Source: Thuidium tamariscinum | Lineage: Eukaryota > Streptophyta > Bryopsida > Hypnales > Thuidiaceae | Assembly (NCBI GenBank): GCA_947034885.2 | Contig: OX344750.2 | Location: 9,458,553-9,522,552, forward strand | Reading direction: 5' to 3' | Length of the DNA stretch: 64,000 nucleotides | In this document: positions 12,934-23,979 of the stretch, piece after piece | Position numbering within the stretch: the stretch's first letter is position 1 | How the letters are laid out: every line of letters starts with the position of its first letter | Notes under the pieces: generated by a model | Told to the model about the DNA's origin: nothing | The model's input: the letters and a program-made list of their open reading frames with translations, nothing else | Database searches by the model: none | Program-made: the position numbers and the translations under genes

Positions 12934-13690
12934 CGCTGCAAAGCTCTGTCAATTCTCAGTTCCGCAATGACGCAGATCGATCGATCGATCGATCGACAAG
13001 CTCGCCGGCACTCGAAAGTGGTCCTGCACCGAGCTGCAAGACTGCAAGAGTGTGAAGGTGGGTGGCACTGAAACGCTGAGCCTGTGTCAGTTGGATTCCT
13101 TCCTGTGGGGTAGACAGATGTATGGAACTAGCTAGGCTCTCTCTCTACGCCTTGGTGCCCTTTTCTATCACCTGAATCATGTGATTTATCCCTTGCAGTC
13201 GCTGAGTGGGCCGGGGGCCGGAGGCTTCGCTCGCAACGGAATGGCCTGGCGTGGCTGCCAATAATGTAGTGCGTAAGTTAAGCTTGTCTGTCTAGTCCTG
13301 GTTTATCAAGGCGACTGAAGGAGATGGATGGGACCTGCCTGCCTGCCTGCCTGCGCGAGCTTCAGTTGGGTGGAGCGAGCGAGGACGTGGGGCCACCAAT
13401 TCAAATAATGCACCTCTGCCAGCGCGAGCTGGAGCACGCTGTTGGGGATAAAAAAACAAGCCAACTTATTCAGCACTGGGCCGGCTTTGGCTCTGAGCAG
13501 GCGCGGCAGCGGGGTGGGGGGTGCGTGGCATCTAATTGCGTGGGGGGAGGGATTATTGGCGACCCTGCAGCAGTGATCCGGCTCTTTGGATTGGAGTGGA
13601 GGGGCCTCCTCTCTAATGGCACAATGTCCGGGTGGAGGGTTGGGATTGGCTGGAGGAGGATCAAAGGCTTCGGAAGGGAGGAGGTCCGTA
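12934..13690 (-). promoter_or_regulatory. GC-rich upstream region of the cysteine-rich gene
   Basis: The GC content rises upstream of the start codon at 12,933. The stretch contains a (ATCG)n tract at about 12,975-12,997 and a (CCTG)n tract at 13,334-13,353. Open frames on both strands (13,306-13,881) lack any family signature and probably reflect base composition. The position fits a promoter and 5' leader; no TATA element was pinned down. Confidence 0.35.
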
Positions 13691-13695
13691 AGACC

Positions 13696-13895
13696 GTAAC
13701 CAGCTCTGTTTGTGTTCGTCAGTCTGCTCGAACGTGTTTCATCCACGAGCAGGATAATTTGATCATAATCACACAATATTCATCCATGAAGGCAACAATT
13801 ACGAGACTTTTCATCCACGGACAGAGCTGGTTACGTCATGTAACCTTCTCGCCACCTCCCGACGGCTCGAAGGTTACCTAGTCCATAAAGCACCC
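13696..13895 (+). repeat. Compound inverted-repeat element R1, copy 2
   Basis: GTAACCAGCTCTG at the left pairs with CAGAGCTGGTTAC at 13,822-13,834. A second hairpin follows, GTAACCTTCTCG with CGAAGGTTAC (13,840-13,877). It is closely similar to copy 1 at 7,799-7,980 and has the same orientation. This copy has a longer loop in its second hairpin (CCACCTCCCGACGGC). Confidence 0.7.
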
Positions 13896-14089
13896 ATCTA
13901 AGAGCTGGAAGTGAATTTTGGGGAGGTGAAACTTCTTGAATTATCTCAATAAATCTTCCTTGAAAGACAATTGGAATTGAGATCTAACCCAAGTTGTTTC
14001 ATATTTTTTGGAGTTTTGTGGAATTAGTTATGAAATTTTGAAGTTGACATGGCATAGGGCTCTAAAACCACCCACCCCTTCAAATATAC

Positions 14090-14212
14090 CATTAGAAGAG
14101 ATTTGAGGCCTTGAAGAGATTGCAAGTTCCCTCAATTTAGGAATGCAAAAACTACAAAATCACAGGAATCTAATGTGGTTGCCACTATGTCATGTCATTA
14201 ATTTTTTTTTCG
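14090..14212 (+). repeat. Truncated M1 element fragment
   Basis: Begins CATTAGAAGAGATTTGAGG like the left end of family M1 and runs through the TCTAATGTGG and GTCATGTCATTAA block. No matching right terminus was found, so this is a broken copy. Confidence 0.45.
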
Positions 14213-16741
14213 AAATTCTATCGTACACAAAGTAGAATGCCATATAGTGTAGTGCAACGGCTTTGGTTCATGTAAGGTAAGTTTGCCTATTATAAGCAAA
14301 ATGCCATGCAACCCATCACAAACAAAATTGTACTAATGGTACATATACCCCAATCTCAAATGTGCACTGTTAGAATAGTTTTGCCTATGATGCATTGGCT
14401 AGTATTTTGCTTGTCATAGGTAGACTTACTTCATTGCCTCTATAAACAAGAAGGAAAAAAGCATTACACCAACAAAAAGGGATATTATAGTGAATGGGAG
14501 GAAATTTGACCAAGACTATGAATGCTTGAAAAGTTTCATTAATTATAAAATTTAGTGTTTTAGTCCCTTGATATTGTTATTTATCCTATGATGTATTTCA
14601 CTTCTAAATATCATTTACTTGACAATTAGCTAGTATTCATGGTGGATATATATTTAATAGAAAGCAAACTATCTTGGCTGAAATTTAGTTTTTTTGTTCA
14701 AGATTTAGTTGACATTTAGTATCCATGTTGAGATTTAGTATTGGTGACATGGACAATATTGTTTTCATTTAGTATTAGAGTTCATAATTAGTATTTTAAA
14801 TACTAAATTTCACTATTAGCATCATAAGTACATGGATAGAGTAAGGTTCTTGTAGTGTAGTTATGAAGTACAAATGGTGATACCTAAGCATAGACATGGA
14901 TGAATCATTCAAATTTGGATGAAAATATATTTATCCACCAAAAAGAGAGTGATACCAGTCCAAAATCTGTGGCATAGTAAGAATTTCATCCATTACAAAG
15001 TTTATTTCGTCAAATATTCTCAAGAGATTTATCTTTTTTGAAGCAAATCAAATTCCTCTAAGATTTTGAAGTTCATCTCTTTACTCTTAGGCCTAGACTT
15101 TCAAGATTACCCCCTTTGCACTCCAACATCGACAATTTGGACAATGAAGAAAAAAGTTCTAGGTTTTTCTCACTGCATAACTTCTCATTCATCAAAACTT
15201 TTGCATTAAGAGGACATACTATCTAAGTTGATCATAAAGTGTGTGCTATAGGGGACAATGACCAAGAGTTTGAGAAAAACATAGGATGAAATTCCTTGGA
15301 GCATCAAAACTGAGATCCAAAGGAGCTTGGTATCTTGTTTCTTTTCCACTATTCTCAGTTACACTTCCTTCTCACACCCCTTTTCAAACTAGGGTTTCCT
15401 TTACGATTAACTCTATTTTCTCAATGATGAAATTGAGGCAAACAAAATATACTTGCCAAAGATATAAGCAGAAAATATGCAAAAATTCAAGAAAGGATTA
15501 GGGGGCCAAAAAGAGGTAAATTTAAAGAGGTCTTGCCATGGAATCTGGATGGATGATGTGGGAGGGCCTTTGCCTGTTCGGTTGACTCTGAGTGGCGCGT
15601 GTCAACCGTCAATTCGTTGCTCATGCTTCTGCAACATTGAACCTACGTAGCCTTGCAGTCACACCGATTCTGTGACCTGGTCAATCAGAGACTCATCAGC
15701 AGGCAGGGACCTAATATAGTACGCAGTGTTTTATATTAGTTTTGAAAAATATCATTAGCAAATTTATTTTTTTAAACCAAAAAAATTATATATATATATA
15801 TATATATATAATATTAGCACTTATGAATTTTATTTCATGAGCTTTTTATTTAGGCAATGCCCACACACTCATGCTGCCAACCTTCAAACCCGGGGCAACT
15901 CCCATTTATTATGTGTTATTTTACAAAATACTATGACTTAATCACTTATGATTGTGATGATGTATATCTCATTGTAAAGAGGACATTGAAACGGAGCTTT
16001 CAGAGTATGTATTTTGAGTACAAAAATTATTCAGAGTCTAAGGGGACTTTTATAAGTTATTATATGTGAAAAAGCAAAGACTAAAGTGGCTTAGTATGCC
16101 ACACGACCTTGTTGATTATAACTCAGTAAGGTAAGAGGCTCAGAAAGCGAGCATCTAAGCACTGATGTGCCTTTTTCGTGTATCTCCTCATATGGAAATA
16201 TTTTTAGTTCATTTTTCAGTGACAGATAAATAGATGAAGAATCTAACACAAGTCGTTTCATATTTTTTGAAGCATTATTGAATTAGTTATGAATTTTCAA
16301 ACACAGTCTGTTATAGGTCCCTATATGTGATCATAGGCCCTTGAAAACCCATCCATGTATAGTTTGAAAAAAAATCAGTCCTTGTTCTAAAACTAACATT
16401 GCAACATGTGTAAAGTAATTGAAGTGGTTTCTAAAACTGTCCCTTCCAAAATCTGAAATGAATGCTTCATTTAATCATTATTTCAGATTTTTTAATACTT
16501 GTAAGAAGGTAGTTGAACAACAGATTCTAATTTGAATTATATTAGTTGACACCTAGCCCCTTAGGTAAGAATGAACCAACTGTGGTTCTTAAACCATTCA
16601 TTGAAGAAGTTAAAGCAAATCTCATCAAACTCCATGTAATCCAGATTAATCCAGAGTTTTTTTTCCCAAAGTTCACATGTCCGTTTCAGAGCCCCTACAG
16701 GATGGTTGAAAATGCCCGCTCGGTTTTAGAGCCCCCTCCTA
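14213..16741. other. AT-rich intergenic DNA
   Basis: No supported gene. Contains repeated TTTAGTAT words at 14,660-14,800, a GC-richer patch at 15,540-15,710 and a (TA)n tract at about 15,788-15,811. Short open frames (15,286-15,501; 15,857-16,069) show no domain or splice support. Confidence 0.5.
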
Positions 16742-17034
16742 TATAAGAGGATTTATGGGCCTCCAGAAGACTGTTTCAAGGTCGTTTCTTAAAATTATTC
16801 CCACTACTACAAACCAGCGACTGCTGGTCTGAATTTTAGAATTTCGAATTATTTTTTTTTTAAATTCCAAAATTTTCAGAATGTATTAAAAAAATATTTA
16901 ATAATTACTTAATAAATATTATTTGACGTGGAAGTCGGCCAACCACATCAACACATTGATGTGTCAATGTTCCCACAACATTCCCAACATTTAGGAACTC
17001 ATAGTCTTCTAAAATAGCTAGAAATCCTCTTATG
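16742..17034. mobile_element. MITE-like element, family M1, copy b
   Basis: Left end TATAAGAGGATTTATGGGCC and right end GCTAGAAATCCTCTTATG are inverted repeats of each other. The subterminal block ACGTGGAAGTCGGCC then AACCACATCAA matches the hairpin block of the other M1 copies. The core is AT-rich and does not code. Confidence 0.7.
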
Positions 17035-18159
17035 CTCAATTTTCCCAGGGCCTTCAAAATTTGTCAGGGATAAACTTCTTACTCCTTGAATCAACTAAAC
17101 CTTGGTGAACTTCTACATTGAGTAGGGATTTTAAGGAGAGCCATATTAATTAATCGACATTTCGGACTATAGAAATATCTACCTTTGGTGTACATTAATC
17201 CTTATTGGAATCATTCAAGTTTACTAAAATCCAAAAGAATTAATTGGAATTCAAACTCTTGTAGAAAATCTCCTCTTTCTACACAAAATATCAAGAATTA
17301 ATAGTTTCACTTCTATCAGATACTGAAATATATTTTGTCATCCATAAGGCACTAAACACTTGGGTATGCAACTACCATATTATATGGCCTTGATTATAAT
17401 CACTTTTAATGAATTTTAATCTATTCTCAAAGTATATAATTTGCTTTAATGTAGGAAATTCTTGTAGCTCTTTTAACAAGGAATTCAAAAATGTAATTAT
17501 ATATATGAAATGAATATTCTTTGAGGATAATAATGGCATAAAAAAACTAATAAGATGAGTTTTTTTAATACATGTATAATAGGCTACCCAAATTTGGGGC
17601 TTTTTAATTAAAATAATAATTTTAATTGGAGAAGATTTTTTATATGGATTTTAAAAAACTATGTATAGGTGTTTCAATTCTTCATATATATTATGAGTTG
17701 TTTTTTCTAAAATGTATTTAAAGAAACATTTTCTACATATAATTTTCTTTTTAATTTGGCTTTCACCTAACTTTTTGGTCTTTTTAATTTGATATAATGT
17801 TAACAAAAGCCATCCTTTAAGCCATCTTATTGCTAATGAACCCATGCATAAAATATAAGAATTTTGTACCTGGGACTAAATGTCTATGTTGAAGTATATA
17901 TGCTAATAGTTATTGAAATGTGGGGACTATACATTATGTTTCAAACATCCACAATTTTGCACAATAAATCTTTTAAATCTTTTGGGTCTCCTTAAAATCC
18001 CTATTTAATGTAGAAGATCATGGTATTTCAAGGCCAAAACTACTTCAAATATTGTTTATCAATAAATTAGGAGGGTCTTTTTTATATAATAGATCCTCCC
18101 TAAATTGATATTCTATAAACTAAGAAACCTCTCTACACTAATAGGATTGGGTAGTTACT
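17035..18159. other. AT-rich intergenic DNA
   Basis: Nothing recognisable: no open frame with family features and no clear repeats other than homopolymer runs. Confidence 0.5.
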
Positions 18160-18420
18160 TACTAGAGGAGATTTGAAGCCTTTGGAAGACTACAAGTTCC
18201 CAAACTATAAGAATGCAAGAATCTGATGTGGTCGAGAAGGTGCCACATCATTAAAAAAAATTGAATTTTCATTTTTGACTTTTTTGGCATTTTAGGACCA
18301 ATTTTTCATTTTTCATTTTGTTCATTTATTTATTTAAAATAACTGCTAGCCTAACAATAGCTAGTAGTTTTGGGAAAAAACTTGAAACGGCTCTCTAGAG
18401 GCCTTAAATCTCCCCTAATG
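18160..18420. mobile_element. MITE-like element, family M1, copy c (inverted)
   Basis: Left terminus ACTAGAGGAGATTTGAAGCC, right terminus GGCCTTAAATCTCCCCTAATG. The TGATGTGGTCGAG then GGTGCCACATCA hairpin lies at the left here, so this copy is reversed relative to copies a, b, d and e. Confidence 0.65.
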
Positions 18421-18806
18421 TGGCTTTGGGAGTATAATAAATGGTAGCTCTAGATGAAATTACTATGATTTTTGGAAGTGAAAAAGTTGTTCAGACTATT
18501 AGCCAATGTCTAAATTCTTCTAATTCCAATCACAAACTAAGTACTTTCCTGCTCACTACTTTGGAACATGTGATGACCTTTTTGAGCCCAACCTTGAAAT
18601 GGAGGAAAAAACACATTCCAAGATTATGTTGAAAATATCTTTTAAATATCTTTGTTTGTTTTTTTGTTTTTTTTAAAACAAATGAAATGCAATTTCATTG
18701 CTAAATATCTTTGGTTTGAAATAGCTGCACTCTAGACGTTGGCTATGGGTGGTCCCACCCAACTTAAATAGGCTCATTCAGTGCGGCTGAGGTTCTTTGT
18801 ATTTCA

Positions 18807-19628
18807 CTATAAATCAAATAATAAATCAACTAAAGAAAGAGCACTTACTTTAAAAGTGTATAACTCATCTCCTGACAAATGGATAATAGTCTTCCAGGTC
18901 GGCTGATCATGGTCTGCAGTTTGAGCTTTTTGGTCTGAATTTTGACTTTGCCATTTAATAATCTCCAAAGTCAGAGTTGTCCAGTAATAACAAGCATCTA
19001 TCTCCACGGACGTTAAGCCCCATGACCTGGGACTCTGGGAGCCAGAACAATCACCTGATAATAAATAAAAACAAACTATGATAAAATATCCGTTTCCATT
19101 ACTGTAGTGTGAAACGAAACAAAATAAAACCATTATGATATCAAAGAGTTTATATTTATAACTACCGACCCCCCACCAGTGTATTTTTTAAGTTTTTCCC
19201 TTGATAGCGCGACTGGCACCCTGGAATGCAGCCAAGTAAGGAAAAAATGGATAGAATCATCCGAATTAATATTCTCATCCAAAATTTATCTATTATAAGG
19301 CACTTTCATCCAAATACTGGCTATCACTAGTATTTTTTTGGTAAGACTCTGTCGATTTCATCCATGTTTTTGCCCATTTTTTACAATGTAAGAGTAGCCA
19401 ACCCCCCAACAAGGTAGTTTTTGGCGACAATTTGCCAATAAAAAATTCACTGCCCCCCACTCATGGCTCCCAAGCCCGAACACCAAGTAAGCTTATAGTA
19501 AAATGTTTTTCATTTGTTTCAGAAATAGAAGAAAGAAAAGAAGTAAATTAAGTAAACTTGCCTGACAGAGTGAGGACCACTGCAACACTGACAGCTCTCT
19601 GGCTGATGTCGCATTATTGATTCATCAT
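18807..19628 (-). pseudogene. Decayed secreted-protein gene fragment
   Basis: Two exon-like segments on the minus strand join in phase: 19628-19562, ending CTGTCAG before a GC-type donor (GCAAGT), and 19054-18849, preceded by an acceptor (TATCAG) and followed by a good donor (GTAAGT). The first encodes a hydrophobic AVSVAVVLTLSG segment that looks like a signal peptide, and the second has open coding of about 68 residues (SWGLTSVEIDACYYWTTLTL and onwards). The in-frame start ATGATGAATCAATAA has a stop at codon 5, and no convincing exon follows; if the last donor is unused, the frame ends at 18,807. The family is not recognised. It is probably a broken gene or a fragment carried by a mobile element. 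Confidence 0.35.
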
Positions 19629-19814
19629 GGAAACGGAAATAGAACGACCAACTTGAGCTTTGAGGGAGATTTTTATTTTGACACGTTAAAATACACAAGA
19701 AAGATGCGTTATTAGACTTGGGGAGGGCGGCTCACATGAAGCCTACGATGCAGGCTGCTTGCATTTGGACTCACTTCAGAGACAAACTCTGGTTACAATC
19801 TCATGATTTAGCAA

Positions 19815-20190
19815 CTACAGTGGAAACACCCAAAACCGTGCAAATAAGGAATTCAGCATAGTTGGAGGCAGTGTTTTCTAAAAATGACATTTTTCTAGTA
19901 TTAGCGAGTGAAAATCATGAATATTCAAATAAATAAATAAATAAATTCCGATACAGTATGTAATTTCTACAAATTTTCAAAGTGTTGGCTCTCTAAACTT
20001 GTGAAACCGTCCAGTAGGTGCCCCAAAAACTGAACCCTGCGAAAATCAACACTCAGCTAACTAGATTCTCCTCTATGTCAACTAATTATAATTACACATG
20101 TGGCAAACACATTAAAGAAAGTCTATTGACACAATTGGGTGAATCTATGGTCCATTCCAAGGAACATGCACAGGAATGGGTGTTTTGCCG
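19815..20190. mobile_element. MITE-like element, family M3, copy 1
   Basis: Starts AGTGGAAACACCCAAAACC and ends with the inverted counterpart GGAATGGGTGTTTTGCC. It is similar along its full length, in inverted orientation, to 33,525-33,910 (shared words include ATTCAGCATAGTTGGAGG, CTAGTATTA, AAAATCATGAATATTC, CTGAACCCTGC and CACTCAGC). No coding capacity. The second copy disrupts another element, which supports transposition. Confidence 0.7.
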
Positions 20191-20211
20191 TTAGGTTTGG
20201 GCCGGTAGTTA

Positions 20212-20556
20212 GAGCCGGTTTCCATTAGCAAGCTAGACGTCCAACTCCTAGAGGACAGGTTGGACGGGGTTGGAGCAAAAAACATATTTATTGCCCTCCA
20301 AACTTGCAAGGCTTGAAGTACTTGTAGCAATTTTGTTTACCTAGGGAGGAAAAAGTAGGTACCCTATAGCTGCATGGTCTTATCCACTTGCTGAGAATGG
20401 GGGTCCAGTCCGCCCTCCAGGCCCTCTAGGTTTGCATTTCAACTCTCCCTAACCTGGAGGCTGGAGGGGGACCTGGATGGCCGACTGGAGGTCCAGTTCC
20501 TCCTTCTCGGCAATAGAAAGCGCTTGGACGTCCAGGCACCTAATGGAAACGGGCCC
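20212..20556. mobile_element. MITE-like element with GGGCCCGTTTCCATTAG ends
   Basis: GAGCCGGTTTCCATTAGCAA and then TAGACGTCC at the left are matched in reverse by GGACGTCCAGGCACC and TAATGGAAACGGGCCC at the right. The core is GC-richer (CTGGAGG and CTCCAGG repeats) and does not code. A GGGCCCGTTT-type terminus is common among plant hAT-like MITEs, but no 8-bp target duplication could be read here. Confidence 0.6.
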
Positions 20557-20557
20557 T

Positions 20558-20834
20558 TAAGGTAGGTACACTCCAAATGGCACTTGATCTTAAAGCGCCA
20601 TCTACACTATGCATACATTTCCAAAATCAGTCATGTATTCAGATTGTAGATGGCCATTTCAAAAACAGACTTTGACTGTTAATAACTTTTGCATATGGTA
20701 TCCAAATCCTATGTTCTTTGGTGCATTGGAACATGTTTTCACTCACCAACAAGACTGTATAAACATCTGGACAACATGATGACAGGAACTAGGCACAGTA
20801 AGAATAAGTGGCCATTTTAAGTGTACCCACCTTA
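20558..20834. mobile_element. MITE-like element, family M4, copy 1
   Basis: Left end TAAGGTAGGTACACTCCAAA and right end AAGTGTACCCACCTTA are inverted repeats. Contains CATTTGGAACA-like and GTAGATGGC words. A related element lies inverted at 32,329-32,590. Its right end overlaps the TTAA that begins the next element. Confidence 0.65.
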
Positions 20835-21760
20835 ACCCCTAAAGGACCAAGGCCTTTTTTATGTCAAAAACCTCTCAAAACTGCCATTTTTGTTGCATTC
20901 ATCCAAGAAAACAAAAAATATTTTTTTTAAGAATCTAACCATAGGATCTTGTACTTAACTTGATTGAGATCAAGTGGTAAAAATTTCATGAAGTTTGAGC
21001 ATACAGATTGGAAGATATGAGCATTCAAAGTTGGAAATACAAGTTTTTTTGAACTATGGTTTGCAATTTCAGATGACTTTGACTAGAATTTGTATTAAAA
21101 AATTGCACTATGGACTTTGAATTTATAATTTTTTGTGTTAAGAAATTGAGTTGAGAGTCTAGGAAAAAAATTTCACACAAAAAACACTTGATTTTCATTC
21201 TTTAAAAAATTGTTAAGTAGATGTAGGTCCAAGATTGAAAGAAAAACTAAATGGTTAATAACTCTAAGATGGGATTGAAATACAATAATCCCAATGGTGA
21301 GATTGTTCTAGAAAGTAAACATAACCTTTTCCAACAATTTTTTTTGAAAAATTGTGAAAATTGCATTCAAAAATGAATCCTATAAGTTATTTTTTCAAGA
21401 AATTGTTTAGATTGCCCGAAAAACAAGATTGTCCATAACTTTCTCACTATAAGTCCAAATAGAGTGAATCAAAGCTTCACATGTAGGCAAAAATATATTA
21501 TTTTAGAAAAAAAATTAAAAAATTAAATTTTGACTTTTTGCAAAAAAAAATTTCTGCCCGCCGAATGAAAATTTAGGCTTTTTGTGGTATAACTTTTGCT
21601 CCCGGTCGCCAATTGAAATAAAAATTACATTCCCATGAACCTAATCAGTTTTCCTATCTTATGAGAAATTTTTGAAAATATTCATTAAAAATTGAGGTCT
21701 ACGGAACCTACCCGAACTCCAAATTGTCCCCCAAGGGGACAATGGTCCTTTAGGGGTTAA
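20832..21760 (+). mobile_element. TTAA-bounded element T, full-length copy 1
   Basis: 929 bp from TTAA to TTAA. The inverted ends TTAACCCCTAAAGGACCA and TGGTCCTTTAGGGGTTAA match perfectly over 18 bp including the TTAA. The inside is AT-rich with no transposase frame, so it is non-autonomous. A related element lies at 30,901-31,836 (opposite orientation) and an interrupted copy at 32,938-34,010. TTAA target sites and short ends rich in CCC are characteristic of the piggyBac superfamily; that assignment is inference from structure alone. Confidence 0.75.
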
Positions 21761-21996
21761 GTGAAAAATGAAGCCCCTTCTGCAATTTATTTTGTTTACG
21801 CCTTCTGTTGGTCTTCTTTTGGGTCTTTTGGTTTCCTCCACCCTTCGCCATTGTCCAGTTCTCAAGCTTGGCTGTTTTGTATGTGTGTCTTTTTTTTATA
21901 ATGCGGTGGGTTCTCCCAATTTGATTAAAAATTAATTAATTTTAAATTTAAATTTAAAAAAAGAAAAGAAAATGAAAAGAGCAAGAAGCCGTGTGT

Positions 21997-22535
21997 CCAA
22001 TTTCTGGACAATATACAGATTGAAAATCAGATTCTCATTACAACTTGGATGAAATCCTAATTTTTAGAGATTCTTTATGAAGTTATGGTCCTATTCAAGG
22101 GTTGTTATTAGAGTACATATTTTTCTAAGATTATACTACATAAATGTCGAAGTATGTTAAGTGGTTGACTAAGCCAATATTACATTGATTCTACTTCAAA
22201 CTTGGAATTGCAAAAATGAGGTCATAGAATCAAAGAACACAAAAATTCCCAAAAATCACCATATCAAAAGAACCTCATTTCAAATTCATTTCAACAAAAT
22301 TTACTCAAATAATGACAATAGTTTACATATATTGAATTTTGAAGGGATTTTAAATTTTCACTTTCAAAATTTATAGAAAAATATTAGTGAATCCAACCAT
22401 ATTGATAGAATCTAAAATTAAAACTCTACAACTTTAATTTGTTTCTCAATTTCAAAATATTCTTCTAGGTAGTACTTTATGATGATTTTTCCAAAATCGG
22501 AGATGAGTTTGGACACTTAGGAGTTAAATTGGATA
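21997..22535 (-). repeat. Dispersed repeat R4, inverted copy
   Basis: Shares long similarity in reverse with 24,640-25,223 and 62,495-62,900: words such as TCAAACTTGGAATTGCAAAAA, the AACAAAATTTACT run and the CATATCAAAAGAACCTCATT block. It ends near a GGACACTTAGGAGTTAA sequence, like the TTAA-type ends seen elsewhere. Non-coding. Confidence 0.55.
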
Positions 22536-22599
22536 TATACAAGAATTTTTTTATTAAAAAAATTAAAAATTAAAAATTAAAATTGATTTTCTAAATTAA

Positions 22600-23060
22600 T
22601 TTGTACATAGAAAGCTTTAATTCATTCCATTTTGATTAACTCCTAAATGTCTAAACTATGTCTTTTGGCAACAAATAAATTTTGACCAACTCACCACAAA
22701 TGGAGTGTTGTTGTTTTTCTTCAAAAATTCACACATGTGCCCAAGCAGTAGCTAATTTTCATACCTAATGATTGCATGGTTAAAAAGCTATTGCAAGATA
22801 TGTGATTTGTCATTGCTTAGAGGGCAGCCCACACAACTCAAAAAACTTCTTGAAAATTTACTGTTTTACAAAATAAAAATTTTAAATTGATCCTTTAGAT
22901 TTACAGATACATGGGAAGCTTTGAATCATACCATTGTGATTATATATTGAGATGAAAGTTATGAGAATTTTGGGTTTGCAAGTAGGTATGGAGTCTTTAT
23001 AGACAATTTTGTTATTTCGAATAGATCACTTCAAAAATTCATAAAAATTAAAATTTTAAT
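22600..23060 (+). repeat. Repeat related to the inside of element T
   Basis: The stretch with CAAGCAGTAGCTAATTTTCA, TGCATGGTTAAAAAGCTAT and GAGGGCAGCCCACAC matches 31,000-31,130 inside TTAA element copy 2 (GAGGAGTAGCTTTAAGG, ACATGGTTAAAAAGTTATGG, GGTGGGCAGTCCG). It is a fragment or relative of that element. Confidence 0.5.
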
Positions 23061-23388
23061 TGGAAAATCATAATTCCTCTTGGGTTTAATTTGTGAAACA
23101 TGTGCACACTTTTGAAAAACACATGCCCCTCTTGGAAGTTGGAACTGGCCCCAAGATATTTAGAGTGCAAATCACGGGTGTTAATGGACTTGTTTACCTT
23201 ATATCATCAGGAACTTCACAGCATGTGAATATGGTGCCATGATGGTGCATTGAAATGCATTCAAGTAAATTTGGTGCCAACCCCCATACCAACTGAGTAA
23301 AGAGAAAATGGCACCTATATTGTCAAAATGCAACCTTCGGTGTCAAAATAGCACCAAAACAGTCTGGCCCAACTTTACTGATGATGTA

Positions 23389-23556
23389 CTAGCACAGACC
23401 TATTGTAGTGTAGCATTGATTGAGCTTATGAGAAAATGGATAGGATGAAATATATTTTGGATGAAAATGTGACTGGTTTTGTGACATTGGGTGGTGACCA
23501 TCTGTACTTAATATAATAGATGTGCAACAAGGTGTCATAGACTGGGATTCAATGTA
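23389..23556 (+). repeat. Dispersed repeat R2, copy 1
   Basis: Matches 49,702-49,890 in the same orientation: CTAGCACAGACCT, then GTAGCATTGATTGA, GGATGAAA units, GTGACCATCT and ACTTAATATAATAGAT. A short relative of the 3' part lies near 26,575-26,625. Non-coding; carries GGATGAAA motifs like R1. Confidence 0.6.
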
Positions 23557-23979
23557 CCTCACTCCTGACCTTGTTTGATTATGGTGATCAGTAGGGATGG
23601 GGCAATAATAAGGCTCCACAACTGATTGAATGAAACAGATAGCGGAACACAACTCAGTATGTTTTTGTTTTTTTTATTGTTTTTCTTGTTTTGTTTTGTT
23701 GGAACAAATGAAACGGACAACTGAGTATGGTGAAATCAGACTCATTGAACACTGAACTGATGATTATGATGGAGATATGGGTGTCTCTAAATGTTGCCCT
23801 TGTACCAGACCTGCAGACGAATTTCTGCTCTAACTTAACCATTCCCCACCCAGACAGGTACATTTTTTGTCCGCTGAAAAAACAAGGGAAGCATGAAAAT
23901 AAACCCAAGGTCAAACCTTGTACCAATGCAGTCCACCAAAATCTGATTAAGAAATCATGTTCATCACACCTCCGAGGTA

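Noticed and set aside
13306-13881. Frames of 156 and 185 codons on opposite strands
   Set aside because: They overlap each other and run into the R1 repeat, contain (CCTG)n, and have no conserved motif. The position fits the promoter of the cysteine-rich gene.
7799-13895. The R1 copies as long terminal repeats of a retrotransposon
   Set aside because: They are only about 180-200 bp, lack clear TG...CA ends, primer site and polypurine tract, and no gag or pol frame lies between them.
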